From positions 941,662 through 1,005,661 of the forward strand of contig UYJD01000008.1 of the NCBI GenBank assembly GCA_900618795.1: DNA of 64,000 nt, written 5' to 3'. The notes beneath the pieces were generated by a model that saw only the letters and a list, made by a program, of their open reading frames with translations, searched no databases and was not told where the DNA came from. This stretch comes from Cyanodermella asteris (taxonomy: Eukaryota > Ascomycota > Lecanoromycetes > Ostropales > Stictidaceae). Of the stretch, positions 21,128 through 32,349 are shown one piece after another; position 1 is the stretch's first letter; each line of letters begins with the position of its first letter. The position numbers and the translations under genes were made by a program.

Positions 21128-21998
21128 ATGGAAAACAAAGATCCCGAATGGCAGCGCAAATTGGAGGCATATCCATCGCTCAGAAAGTTGGACGCCCTTG
21201 GAGACGACTACGTAGAAGTGTGAACTTTCCGGGCATCCTTCGATGCAACCAGCTGACCCTGTCGTAGTGGAATGATGGCCGTGAACAAGCGCTTCTCACC
21301 TCGATTCGCAACCATCCCGATTACGCGTCACTCAAAAACAACCCCTCACTGATCCTCGCCGCGATTGACGAATTTTCCTTCAAACAGGACTTCCTCATCA
21401 GCATCGGCGCCGAGAAATCCGGCCATCTTACCGGCTTACTCGAATCGCAACGCCCAAATATCCTCGTCGAGCTCGGTGGCTATCTAGGCTACAGCGCCAT
21501 CTTCTTCGGCGAGAGGCTGCGCTCCCTACATGGCCCGAAGAACATCAAAGGCCCGCTCATCTGGAGCATCGAAGCCGACCCAAAGTTTGCAGATATCGCT
21601 CGCGAGCTCGTCGAGCTTGCTGGCCTCTCCGACATTGTCAGAGTGATCACCGGTTTGTCGGACGAGGTGTTGAAGAAGATCACGTCCGAGTACGGTATCG
21701 ACTCGATCGACTGGCTGTTTCTGGACCATGTTGAGGATCTTTACTTGCGGGACTTCAAGCTTGCCAAGGACGAACTAGGATTGCTCAAGCCGGGGGCGCT
21801 CGTTGTTGCTGACAACGTCGTTCAGCCGGGCGCACCAGCGTACGTGGAATACGTCAGGTCTGCGGCTGGAGTTGAAAGCAGTGGCACCAAGTGCCTGATC
21901 ATGCCGGGGGAAATCAAGGTAAGAACAGGGCCCCATCACACATACGTCCACAATTGACCATGCCTCAGGATGAAATCGAAGTGACTAAGATACTGTAA
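21128..21998 (+). CDS. Catechol O-methyltransferase-type SAM methyltransferase
   Basis: Class I SAM-dependent methyltransferase of the catechol O-methyltransferase group, which methylates a hydroxyl of a catechol using a divalent metal. Three exons (21128-21217, 21268-21918, 21969-21998) are separated by two 50-base introns, GTGTGA to GTAG and GTAAGA to TCAG. The product has 256 residues. Visible motifs are the start of domain WNDGREQALL, the SAM loop ILVELGGYLGYSAIFFGERL, the acidic strand WSIEADPKF, the metal-site stretch IDWLFLDH, and LLKPGALVVADNV with the downstream Asp-Asn. The C-terminal exon adds only DEIEVTKIL, which matches the usual COMT ending, so the 3' intron is well supported. 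The physiological substrate is not known. Confidence 0.9.
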
Positions 21999-22065
21999 AT
22001 GCAGAACATTCTCAAGGTCTAGCTGTGCTATGACGCGGCATCGCAATTCGGGTTGTTGTTTGCGG

Positions 22066-24265
22066 CTACGTCTCCTGGTATCTATCATCGAAGCCCCTCA
22101 GTTCACCGTTCATGATCATATACAACTCTTTCGCGAATTTCTGCAGCTGCTCTGCTTCCTTCTTTTTGCCCTTGCTCTTCTGAGCTAGAGATGCATACAT
22201 GGCCGCATCGATTGCCGTTCCCTCCAGCGAACAATGGCTTCTCTCGACGCTGATATCGGCACCTTCTGTCGACACGAAGAAGCCGAGATTTCGTAGGATA
22301 GCCATCGCGGTGCTGATGACCTTGTCGCGAGACGCGGCCGCTTTGTGAGCCTGGCAAAGCCACAGCTGTGGAGTTACAAGGCCGAGTCGTGGGAGTCGCT
22401 TGAAGGCGTCTTCGTTATATGTGGCCTCGAGGTCGGCGACCACCTTTTCCATCTGAGAGATCTTGGACGAGAGCACCTTCTTCGGGCCGCCCACTGGAGT
22501 CGCTGCAGCCAAGCTCCTCGCCTTCTCAATCAAGGTCGTACGCTTCTTCTGCGTCACCAATTGAGTTCCCGCCTCCGTCTCGCAGATCGTGCAGTCACAT
22601 TTGAAGTCGAACGTCTTCTGGAGCTCTTGCTGGGTGACGGCGTTGATGCCATCCGGTACTCGGTAGGGATGCAAAATCTCCTCGCCTTCTTCGATATCTC
22701 GCGTGGCCCTCACGATCATCACATCTCCCATGAATGATCTCATGGCATTGCCATCGCATGCGTGGTTGATGTATGCGATATACACCCACAGCCCTGTCGA
22801 ATGGAAGCCAGCCTGTCTGCTCGCCTCCTTGGCTGCTGTCTTGCTACTCGATCTTACCGTCGGGCAGCCAAAAGCGTTGTGATCTATTATGCCTAATGTT
22901 CGGAACGTGTCGGTCGGTACAGTCCCGTCGACAGTTGCGGCTGGCGAGAGCGAGTGGGCCTTGCCATCTAAAAGGCCATTGAGCTTTTTCGATAGTTCAA
23001 CGTTCCGGGAAATTTTCTGCATCAAGTTGAACAGAAGGTTTGTCTGTGTGCCAGTAGCAGCTCTCTTTGTCTTTGGGTCAAGAATAGTACAGCTTCGAGG
23101 CGCAGGATCGGATTCAAATGCTACGGAGAGAGCCTTCTCGCAGACGACCAGCTCGCCGGCCGGAATCCTCTTGGTAGCAAACAGGCCGCGACCACGGTTC
23201 TTTGTCTCCTTTATCAGGGTATTGGACGTGAAGTCCGCATGATCAAGTCTGTTGTGTCTTTTGCTCGAGCTTTTGCTCATCTTGTCAAAGTCGTACTGTC
23301 CTTGTTGTTCCTTGAATCTCTCATCGAGGCGCGCAATCATTGCTGGTACATCCTTGTTGGCTTGAGCAATTTCTTGAATTTTCTGAAACAGCTCTTTCGC
23401 TCGGTCAAATTGTCCGAGCTCATATGCTGCTCTGCCGGCGCGGTCATACGCTTTGACGTTCAGATCAGTTGCTTTAGCATCGTCTTGTAAGGTCTTGGGA
23501 ATCACAGCAGCCTCCCCGTCTGCAATAGCTTGCTCGTATCGCTGTAAGGAAAGGTTGACGATGGCTCTGTTCCTCAGTATGTCTCGTTTGACGAGCTCAT
23601 CTGCTTCGGTGCAAGCGTCAACTCCAGCATCGTATGCATACACAGCATCCAAGTATTTGTCCTTAATATACGCTGCATTGCCTTCCGACTTCCATTCAAG
23701 AGCAGTCTTATGAGAAGGCTTCAGTTCCTCGACCAATTTTGGTGGCACACGACGATCCAGTGGTTGTAATCGAACAAGATCGGATGGATGATCTATCCTC
23801 AAGGTGTTGTGACCCGATTCAATGGTCGTATAGAAGGGTTCCTTGATGGCGATGACAGCGTCTTCAGGCAGAAATTGCTCCGCATCGACCATCGCATCAA
23901 CATTATAGACTGCGAGTCGGTCCGCAGTACCTTCGGCATCCTGAACAAGGGTCTGTATCGACGCCACTCGAGCGGGTTCCTCGGTAGTCCTCACAAATAA
24001 CACCCGACCGTGGTGGTGTTTCTCCAGCGACAGCTCGGCCAAGGTAATAGATTCCAATTCATTCAAGCCTTTAGTGCTCGGCGAATAAGCGTCGTTCAGA
24101 AAGTACTGGAATGCTCGGGTTTGGCCTTCGGCTTGTTTCTGAAGCGAATCAGCGCATTATTTTTACGACGGCGGGACCGAATTTCACCTGCATGTCAAAC
24201 TCGAATGAGAGTTGAATCTTGGTCGGCCTGGCCACCGGCACATGTTCGGCGGTCCGCTTCGACAT
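22066..24265 (-). CDS. TPR and SET domain protein (SMYD-like lysine methyltransferase)
   Basis: Two exons on the minus strand: 24188-24265 and 22066-24138, with a 49-base intron (24139-24187, GTGAAA to TTCAG). The ATG at 24265 is chosen because its 26-codon exon splices in frame into KQAEGQTRAFQYFLND. The product has 716 residues. Residues about 165-290 hold TPR-like helices (KSEGNAAYIKDKYLDAVYAY, RAIVNLSLQRYEQAI, RAAYELGQFDRAKELF). The SET domain spans about 335-520: KNRGRGLFATKRIPAGE, then the split region, YINHACDGNA (the NHxC cofactor motif) and GEEILHPY. A post-SET cysteine group (CDCTIC) follows near 540-545. The protein probably methylates lysine on a protein substrate; histone or not cannot be told. 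The TPR part suggests binding of a partner such as a chaperone. Confidence 0.88.
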
Positions 24266-25876
24266 GCTGAGCGGATAGAGCGTGAAACATGCAACTTGTC
24301 ACAAGGCGGCCACGAAGTGGACCATCAGCAAACGATATACGAAAAGGTCAAAAAGCACAGTGAGACACAAAAGTGAAAACCCCGGCTGCCATATCTTTTG
24401 CCGTCAATGATTGCAATGGTACACTCTGTGCTGGCCTCAGGCTGACAAGTAGGAAAAGCTTTGGCAGCCCCACCGTACCGGTACCGTTCCACGATCTCAA
24501 ACCCTGAATGACACGGTTGAAACGAACAACCCCGTTTCGCACGAGACAAAGCCGCGTAATGAAGTAGTTACTCCGTGCCGAAACCTCGTACCGTGCTCGG
24601 TCAACTCTAAAAATTCCATGACTCATCAACCTGTCTTCGTGATACCATCGAGACAACAGCTCCAGCCCTGTCGCAATGACCCGGCAAGTCCCTTGGATTT
24701 CCTGCACCAGGCGGGCTGATAGGAGTGGTGGTGGCAGTGTTTGCTTGTTTAGCAGACCTGTTGATCATTTGTAGAGTCGCTGGCCGAGTGGACGTGAATA
24801 TGGCGTAATTATAATAGATACGCTTGCGTTTCGGCGGAGGTACTTGAATAGATAGCAATCAAGGTAGGCAGACGCACGTGCGCAACGACCAAGGAAGTAC
24901 AACCACCTTGTCTCTCTTTACCGTGAAAGCAACGAGTGTGCCTGAGTCGCTGACGACCGAATGTTCAGCTCTCCACATCCTCTTTCCTGAGCCGAAGGTC
25001 TGTTCTTATGGTTGCTTAAAGTAAGCCGGATGCAGAAGTGTCTTTTGCGCCGTCGAGGCAGGCCAAAGTTCTGTCTTCCGTCAAGTGATGAGTTTCAAGC
25101 CAATGTGATGCTGATCAAGCAGCTCACGATTTCATTATTGCAGGACCTTGTCGATCATCCAGGACTACTCTGGAGGACCTCAGACCCTTGTACATACGGA
25201 GCTGAACGAAGCCCTTGGCATGCAAGCTGGGAATGGCTACGCAAGCAACCAGGGAACAGTCTTGCTGCCGTGTGATAAAGAACCTATCAAGAGTCAATCG
25301 TCAGCAGACCCCGCTCCGCAATTTGAGACCCGTGTCTTCCGTCTCAACAGTCCGACGAAACAAAATGCCATTTGTTCATTGAGAAGCATCTCATTGGTGG
25401 TCGAGATTCGGTAGCCACCTTGCGACAGCGTCGGCTTTCCGGGATCTCCTTGCTCGGCTCGGACACCAGGTCGCCCCTGTCACTGTGCAGCAACGATCAC
25501 GCGGCCGGACGGCCCCGAAATCGGATAAGCACATTCTCGATTCCGCCGACATGTAGACCCAATCACTCAAAATTCATAGCCGAAGGAGTTTCAGCGAGGA
25601 CGCAGGCCTTCAGTTGAAATCCCCGTCCGAGCCTGTTACTCGAATGCGACCATCGCATTTATGCATCACGTGATCACTCCCTAATCAAGCCTGACACATC
25701 GACCCTCGTCGTTCTCTAAGCTCGACACCTGCGCGCTCAAACAGTCTGTTCCGCCTCTTGGTGATGATGAAGGATCACAATCGCAGACTTGACATCTTTA
25801 TGATTCGATCACATTCGATAACAAACCTGACAAGGTTGCCAACAAGCCTGCTCTCGTCCCGTATACCGGTTTTTAT
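24266..25876. other. Intergenic, 1.6 kb, shared promoter region
   Basis: Lies between the divergent SET gene and the transcription-factor-like gene. No coding signal was recognised. A palindromic ATCACGTGAT lies at 25665-25674. Confidence 0.4.
25665..25674. promoter_or_regulatory. ATCACGTGAT palindrome (bHLH/Cbf1-type site)
   Basis: Perfect 10-base palindrome with an E-box core, 203 bases upstream of the ATG at 25877. The same decamer occurs at 61595-61604 upstream of rps6. In yeasts TCACGTG is bound by Cbf1; binding here is inferred. Confidence 0.4.
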
Positions 25877-27093
25877 ATGGAGCCTCAAGGAGGAACATCG
25901 AGGCAAAGCAGCTCGGTTGGACGATCCTCGAAAGATGCGCCGTCGAAGGGCAAAGCGGCGCCAGAAGTCGTGTTCATCACTTCCGACGCATCTGGAAGCA
26001 AAGAGTCGCGCCAAGCGATACGACGGCGCGCTGCCCAACACTCACACCGGGTGGGACGGAAGAAGCCAAAGACGAAGAAGCAGAAGCTCGAGGAAGAACT
26101 CGAAAAGGCTGGAGTGAAGGCAAAGGGCGGTTCTCAAGCCGATGCCTCGACTCTCGTGCTCCCCCTGAGGGAGGTAGATAGCAATGCGTCCATTCCTGCA
26201 CCTTCGACGGGGACAGGAAGCAGCATATTCTCGAGCACATTCTCAGATTCCAACCGATCGTCGTCGGGTGAACCCGATTTCGACGAACTCGTCCCTGTAC
26301 AGTACAACACCACGCAACTCCAACTCCACAAAACCCAGGTCTCGTCCATTCTGGCCCGCCACTCCCTGAGGCACCGAGACTCGATAACGACATCCTCTTA
26401 TCCCGTTCCGGCCCAGCCATGGTATCCGGAACTTCTAGAATACAGTACGTCTGATCTCACAAGGCTCTCGTCTCAAATCACGAATCCAAGCTAATTTTCT
26501 TTTTTTTTTTGTTAGTGTGGGCCTGGATGGGCCAGAGCTGGAAAGCAATGGACGCAACCAGCGAAGAGCGCAACAGCGCCCTGCGCTGGGTGCAATGCGT
26601 GACCATGACCGAACCGTGCTACTTCTACATGAACATGCTCTCCGTCGCCGACTCGCTGTCGGACCTCAACCTCATCGAACCGTGGAAAGCGCTCTGGCTG
26701 GGCGGCCAGGTCGTGAAGGCGATCAACTCGGCTCTGAGCGACCCGGCGCGCATGCAGAGCGCAGGCGTCATCCTCACCGTCGGCCGGATCGCGCTCGAGG
26801 AGATTGTGTCGGGAAACCGGGAGACGGGGGAGAGGTTCCATCGGCCGGCGCAGGCGCGATTGATTGCCATGACCGGGGGCTTGGACGCGCTTGGATTGCC
26901 AAGTCTGGTGAGGAAGCATGTCATGTGGGCGGATAGGGTAATGCAGAGGATTACGGATGTGAGCATGGTGGATCTGAATCCTGGGGTGAACGTTGACACG
27001 CGGTTAACTCTTGGGCCGCAGCCGATGGATCGTGACCTGGAGTTACTGAATAAGTATCGGCCGCAACGGAGGAGGCTACATGGGGACATATGA
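25877..27093 (+). CDS. Fungal transcription-factor-like protein without a zinc cluster
   Basis: Exons 25877-26444 and 26516-27093. The intron 26445-26515 begins GTACGT and ends in a long T tract and TTAG. The product has 381 residues. The N-terminal third is charged and Ser-rich, with a basic segment (RQAIRRRAAQHSHRVGRKK, about residues 45-63) that could bind nucleic acid or act as a nuclear signal. The C-terminal part has the helical middle-homology pattern of fungal regulators: WYPELLEY, then YFYMNMLSVADSLSDLN, WLGGQVVKAINSALSD and ALGLPSLVRKHVMWADR. There is no Cys6 cluster and no proper leucine zipper. Such proteins are common in Pezizomycotina and are annotated as transcription-factor-like with unknown targets. 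Confidence 0.75.
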
Positions 27094-27402
27094 GACTATG
27101 AGGTAACGACTTGACGAATCACGACATGAAAGACACCTGTACACAGTCTGTGGCGGCTAGAAACTGATCCAACCGTTAAGCAAGCAGAAACAATCAAAGC
27201 ATGCATCCACATTTTGACAGCGCTTGTTTTGATTACAGCCTCGTTTTCAGAGTACTGACAATGTACAATCCCAAGCTGATCGGAAATCGAAATGGCGACT
27301 TTGTCTACCACCTGTTCGTATACACTGAACTCTAATATGCTCGATCCTGCGCCAGAACGCCCTGCTATGTATGCAAAATCCAACCCAGACAGCTTAGACG
27401 AA
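27094..27402. other. Convergent intergenic, 0.3 kb
   Basis: The transcription-factor-like gene (plus) and sec63 (minus) end here. An open reading continues from sec63 only if its last intron is ignored. No other gene was seen. Confidence 0.45.
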
Positions 27403-29591
27403 TCACTCATCGTCAGTGTCGGTCTCAGTGTCGGTCTCGCTCGTCTCCTCTTCCTCGTCACTGTCACTTTCATCGCTGTCATCCTCGAGGACAGGCTTCT
27501 TTTTCTTCTTCGGTGGCTGAGCCGCTGCTGCGACGCCTCCCTGCTTGAGTGCTTCCATCTGGCCAGCGAATGAGTCTGTTGAGATATTAGTGATGGCTCT
27601 GGCGTCACTGAAGGTGTGGCATGCTTACCCTCATCTGGCTCAGAAATGTCATCTTCCTCCTCGACTTCGGCGATCTTGCTCGCCTCTTCGACAACAAGTG
27701 TCGCGTCCGCTCGCGAGTCCATGCCAATGTAGCTGTCGCAAATCAAGTTGACCATGAACGTGTATTGACCAGCCTGCGGGGGAGCTTGAAACTTAAGCTT
27801 CAAGGTCTGAATCGCGAACGTGGGCACGAGTTTACCGTCCTTCTCTTCGAAAATGGGTTGATCAAAGGTTGTGAAAGTGGTTGGAGGAACAGCGATTCTG
27901 CCTTGCCTGGGCTCGGCGAGGAACAAATGCCACCTGGGTGAATGGTCTCGAGGGAAGAAAGGCGCGTGTGCGAGTGGCGGCTGAAATTCTTCAACGGGGA
28001 GTTCGTTGCCTTGAGCATCCTTGCGGCGAAGACTCTTTGGCGGCTTTCGCCCGAGAACCGCGTCGAGATCATCCTCATCAGGGTCAACATCCTCGACCTG
28101 GCTAGTGGTGAGTTCTGGTATGTCCGTAGTTCCGGGAGGGACGAATCGTGCCTTCAGCACGAACTCAACCAGACTGCCAGGAATGATGACCTTTTCCCCC
28201 ATGCATTTGAACAAAACTCTCTCGAGTTTCAGGAAAGGAATTTGTCGCGCAACGGTCATAGCCTCATCGTACTGCGATGATGTGAGCAATCCCGGGCCAA
28301 CGCTGAGCTTGCGCCGCTGATCTTCGGGAACGTCCATGTATTGCTGAATAGTGATGTGCTTCTTGACACCAGGACCGCCTTCGAGATGCTCAGCGATTTT
28401 CTTGGTGATGTAAGGAAGCTGCAAGAGTGGAGATGCAGTCGGCGGAACAGCTTGGATTAGGCGCTGGCCAGCGCCGAATGACCCGAGAAGTGGGGGCAGT
28501 GTGCCGTAGGCCAGAGCGATTGCAATCATGGCATCGTTCAGTCTGAAAGCGGTCGCGGCAGCTTCGTACTTTTCTTTAGTCAGTGTCTCATCCCCAACGG
28601 CGATGCGACCAACGTGAGCCCAAAGCAGCGCCAGGGCTTTGCGGCGAGCGCCGTCCAGCTCCTGCAGTTTTTGCTGATCCTTCGGTCCAAGACCTGCAAC
28701 AGTGATGCGCTTCTGCTCGTCCTCAATCTCTGATACAGCGCGTTCGACCTGGTCCAGGCCAGCATCGGCCCTGTTGCCCTTCAGAAGAAGTTTGAGTTCT
28801 TCACCGGCGCTTAGAGCACCAAGGCAAACGCTGGAGCTCATCATATCGCTGTATTCTCTGAAAAGGTTGTTTGCGCTCTTGACCAGAATCCTTTCCTTTG
28901 TAAGCTTTTGTGTGCCATACCACCACTTTCCAACCAGGTAGGGCAGAAGGACGCCCAACATTGCGCCGTAGAACATCAGGACGTATTTGCCATTACCCTC
29001 CGTGACGATGAATTGAGGAAGAGCGATACCAATGCTGAAGCTCTGCTTTCCATCCGGGTGACCAAACTGAAGGTAATTGTTGCGAACCTCCTCGTCTGTC
29101 AAGGCTTTGTACGCTTTGGTAATCTCCACATATTTGTCATTCACTTCCTGGATAGTCTCATTGCTTGATCCGACGGGTATCTTGTCAGGATGGTGCGTTA
29201 TGGAAAGTTTGCGGTATTTGCTCTTAATTTGCTTTTCCGAAGCTGACCTCGAGATGTCGAGAATATTGTAAGGATCCCAAACTTTGGGTATCACGCGTTG
29301 TGTGACGACGACCAGATAAACCATATACGCCATTATGGCTACACCTGCAATGACGGCGATGGCGCGTTTCAGTCGGCGCTCTCGTCGGCGCTGGCGTGCC
29401 TTCAGGGTGGGTATGACCTTGCCATCTTGGAGCTGAAAGTTCGTTCCTGTGATCTTTGCCGCATTACTTTCGAGCTTGTCGCTGGGTTTGAAGAGGGAGT
29501 ATGCCGTTGGTATTGTGACGATTGCGGTGACTGTGAAAATAAAGAAAGGGAAAAATTGACCCTGCTCGTCGTAGTTGTAGTCGCTCGACAT
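27403..29591 (-). CDS. sec63: ER translocation protein Sec63
   Basis: Sec63 is the J-domain subunit of the ER translocon; it recruits the lumenal Hsp70 (Kar2/BiP) to pull in post-translational substrates. Exon 1 is 27629-29591 and exon 2 is 27403-27575. The 53-base intron (27576-27628, GTAAGC to ACAG) lies near the 3' end. Without splicing the frame stays open but gives a long unlike tail. The spliced product has 711 residues. Features in order are a membrane segment near FFPFFIFTVTAIVTIPTAY, a second near AIAVIAGVAIMAYMVYLVV, the J domain with HHPDK (about residues 115-175), a third membrane segment (YVLMFYGAMLGVLLPYLVG), the Sec63/Brl domain, and a very acidic tail rich in Glu, Asp and Ser. 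The acidic tail is the known Sec62 contact in yeast. The gene diverges from sec65. Confidence 0.95.
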
Positions 29592-30152
29592 GGTGTCAAC
29601 GTGCGGCGCCGCCTCGGCACCGTCCTAGAAGATGATGTCGCAGTTGAGAGCAAGGAGTGTGTGTAGGTCGCAGGCGCAGATTTGTGTGCTAGCGTCAGTA
29701 CGAAGTAAAGCGAAGGGAACGTGTTGTTGAAAGAAGTGGCCTGAAGAAACAGAGGGATTACTTCTAGAGATGATCCACTGGGACACACGCGGAAAGAACA
29801 CCTCTCTGCAGTCACCCTTGGTCGGTCCTCGAATCGTCACCCTTATCGCCGCCGTATCCCCGCCCCCGCAATCAGCAGCATGTTGCTCTTCACGGTAATT
29901 TCGCCGTTGAACTTTCAAACAAGTCATTGTGCACTGTGTAGTCTCGCATCATAGCACCTTGAAGCGTTGTCTCGAAACGATTGACGGAAGACGAAAGAAC
30001 TTCGTGCAGCCAATACGATTCGGACGGGCCTGCGCTGTTTTCAAACTGAATTTGAGCTCCTTGCCGTTGTTCTGAGCGTCAAGTATACGGCACGTCAACA
30101 GCTACCGTTGTTTCTTTGGTCACCTAGGAGATCTTCCGAGTCAACATCCATC
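29592..30152. promoter_or_regulatory. Shared sec63-sec65 promoter region
   Basis: 561 bases separate the start codons of two divergent ER-translocation genes. CACGTCA at 30091-30097 reads TGACGTG on the other strand, similar to the core of a yeast unfolded-protein-response element. No TATA box stands out. Coregulation is inferred from layout only. Confidence 0.4.
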
Positions 30153-30985
30153 ATGTCGCACGCTCGCGTCGAAGAAGTTTCCGATTCTGATGTCTCAGAT
30201 CCGGAGGAGATGGATCTTGATGTCCTTGCGCCAAACGAGGTGTTGCGAGCTACCACTACAGCTACAGCCAAAGCGCAGCGTCCGCCCCAGTCAAGATCAG
30301 TTCAGTCGTCGGGCCCGGGTGATGCGCAGCAAGTTCTGCAGCCTTCCATGGAAGACTCGGAGGAGGATAGGCACCGTAGAGAAGCATTCAAAGAGGGCCT
30401 CAGTCTTTACCCAATCTATTTTGACGCTACGCGATCAAAGAAGGACGGTAGGCGGGTGGGCAAGGAGTACGCAGTCGAAAATCCCTTGGCAAGAGAGATT
30501 GCAGAGGCAGCGTACCAGCTTGGGTACCGGCCAAACCTCGAACCCTCTAAGATGCACCCTAAAGACTGGGCAAATCCAGGGAGGGTGCGCGTGCTAGGGA
30601 AGCCGAATGTACCTGTCACCAACAGTGAGTCATTTGTGTCTCGTGTGTCGACCGGGAATTGACCTTTGCAGAGCATCACATGTACCTCAAAATTGCGGAG
30701 TATTTACGAGCCAACCCAACTACGGCTACTACATCGCTCAGAATGCCGGTTCAGGGCCTGCCGAGAAAGGCCCCAGAGCCGCCAGCGGTGCCCCGTGGGT
30801 TCAAGATGGGCAAGTATCTACCAATGCACTCTCCTGCTGTCAGTGGTGGAGGAGTGTCCGAGAACTTGCTCGAAGACATGAAGAACATGATGCCAGGCAT
30901 GCCGGGAATGCCTGGTTTGGGAGGTGGCGAGCCGCCTCAAGTTGGCTCTAGCCAGAAGAAGAAGGATAAGAAGGGCAAGAAGTGA
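30153..30985 (+). CDS. sec65: Signal recognition particle subunit Sec65/SRP19
   Basis: SRP19 (Sec65 in fungi) binds the SRP RNA and lets SRP54 assemble, so it supports co-translational targeting to the ER. Exon 1 is 30153-30624 and exon 2 is 30672-30985; the 47-base intron begins GTGAGT and ends GCAG. The product has 261 residues. An acidic N-terminal extension of about 80 residues precedes the SRP19 fold: LSLYPIYFDATRSKKDGRRV, then NPLAREIAEAAYQLGY and a region with WANPGRVRV and KHHMYLKIAEYL. The C-terminus has a Met/Gly-rich stretch (MMPGMPGMPG) and ends in a lysine-rich tail (KKKDKKGKK), as in other fungal Sec65 proteins. Confidence 0.93.
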
Positions 30986-31381
30986 AACGGTCCATGAAAA
31001 AATGTCAGCTTCTTGGACTCGCGCAGAATCCACGCTGCGCAGAGCCTTTACGTTGTCCATCCAAGGGCGCTTCACCCGCCACTGCAACTGTCGGACGAGC
31101 TTCGGAGACAGCCGTTGGGACCCTGCCCAGCAAGGCGTTCCCGAGCTGGTGTACGTCTGTTCGAATCCGCACGTAAGCCAGACAATACTGTGCTCGAGTC
31201 TCAACTCTTGCAAGCGCGCCTGGCACGCGCACAGTCTTGACGATGGAAGATGAGCATCCAGTCCGACCAAGATCAACTTGTCCAAAATACGCGGTCGGAG
31301 CACATGGAAATGATTGAACAGGAGTGACTCGGTCAATGGAGACGAGGGAAACCACGTTTTTTTCAGCTACCAACATGTATC
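30986..31381. other. Convergent intergenic, 0.4 kb
   Basis: The sec65 and NmrA-like genes end toward each other. Several open frames cross the stretch without any recognised motif. Confidence 0.4.
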
Positions 31382-32349
31382 TTATCCTTGAGCATCAATC
31401 TCAGCCAAGACCCGCTTAGTTTCCTCCTGCAGGTCAAGCTTCTTGATACCAAAGAGCTTCCTCCAGCTCTCTGCTTCGGCACTGGAATCGGAACCATATC
31501 CAGGCAGGAGCACGGTTGCTTGAACCAGGCCATAGAGAGCATAGATGTTGCCAGTTGCGTAACCCGCCTTTGATCCCTCAATTAGAGCCTGGCCGGTCTG
31601 ATGCTCGACAGCCAGCTCCCTGCCTTCCTTCTCGATTGCTGCCACTACTTCATTCTGGGAGACGAGGAAAGACTCGAATGCAACGTGCTTGTTTGCGGTT
31701 TCCTTTTCATGCCGCAGCACCGCTGCCACGACCTCGCCAACCTGGGCCTCGGTTGTGGTGGAAAATTTCAGGTTACCGCCTTCGACGATGATCGCTTTCT
31801 TGTTCAATGGATCGGCGCCGAGGAATCCAGTTTTCAGACCACTGGCTGCTGTTAGGTCACGTGCAAAGCTTGACTTGGGCATTCAGATACTCACAAGTCG
31901 AAAAATGGTCCCGTGGCAATGGCAGTATACTCAATCTTCCCCGCTCTCGCCTTCAAATACTCGATGGTCTTCAGCTTCTCGGCGTAAAGGGGTACAAGTT
32001 CCACCGACGCGGCATTTCGGTTGTCGCCGCCAAACTCGTTGGGGATGAAGCGTTGGACGCCGGCTTCGATGGCTGCATCGATCAAACTGTCTTGGAGGTT
32101 GAGCTTGAGATTTCCGTCTGGGTGTGGCGTGACGGTCGTGATCACTGCATTTTGGCCCTGGAATGCCGCAACCAGCTCTGCGTAGGGGTAGTCGTCTGCA
32201 ATGCTGATGACCTTGTGATTTGGGAAGGTGGACTTGCTAGACTTGCGTGAGAGGACGGTGGTGTTGAAGCCGGCTTTATCGAGAGCGGAGAGGATGTAAG
32301 TGCCAATGTTACCGCCGGCACCAATGAGAACGACATTCTTGATGGCCAT
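31382..32349 (-). CDS. NmrA-like / isoflavone-reductase-family NAD(P)-binding protein
   Basis: Atypical short-chain dehydrogenase of the NmrA/isoflavone reductase group, cytosolic. These proteins reduce aromatic substrates or act as redox sensors. Exon 1 is 31895-32349 and exon 2 is 31382-31841. The intron 31842-31894 (53 bases) starts GTGAGT. Three acceptor-like AGs lie close together at its end (ACAG, CAG, CCAG); only the last gives the family sequence GPFFDFGLKTGFLG. The product has 304 residues. The N-terminal Rossmann motif reads NVVLIGAGGNIGTYIL (GxxGxxG). Further family signatures are AGVQRFIPNEFGGD and YAEKLKTIEYL, the latter with the conserved lysine. A TATA-like box lies 163 bases upstream. 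The substrate is not known. Confidence 0.9.
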
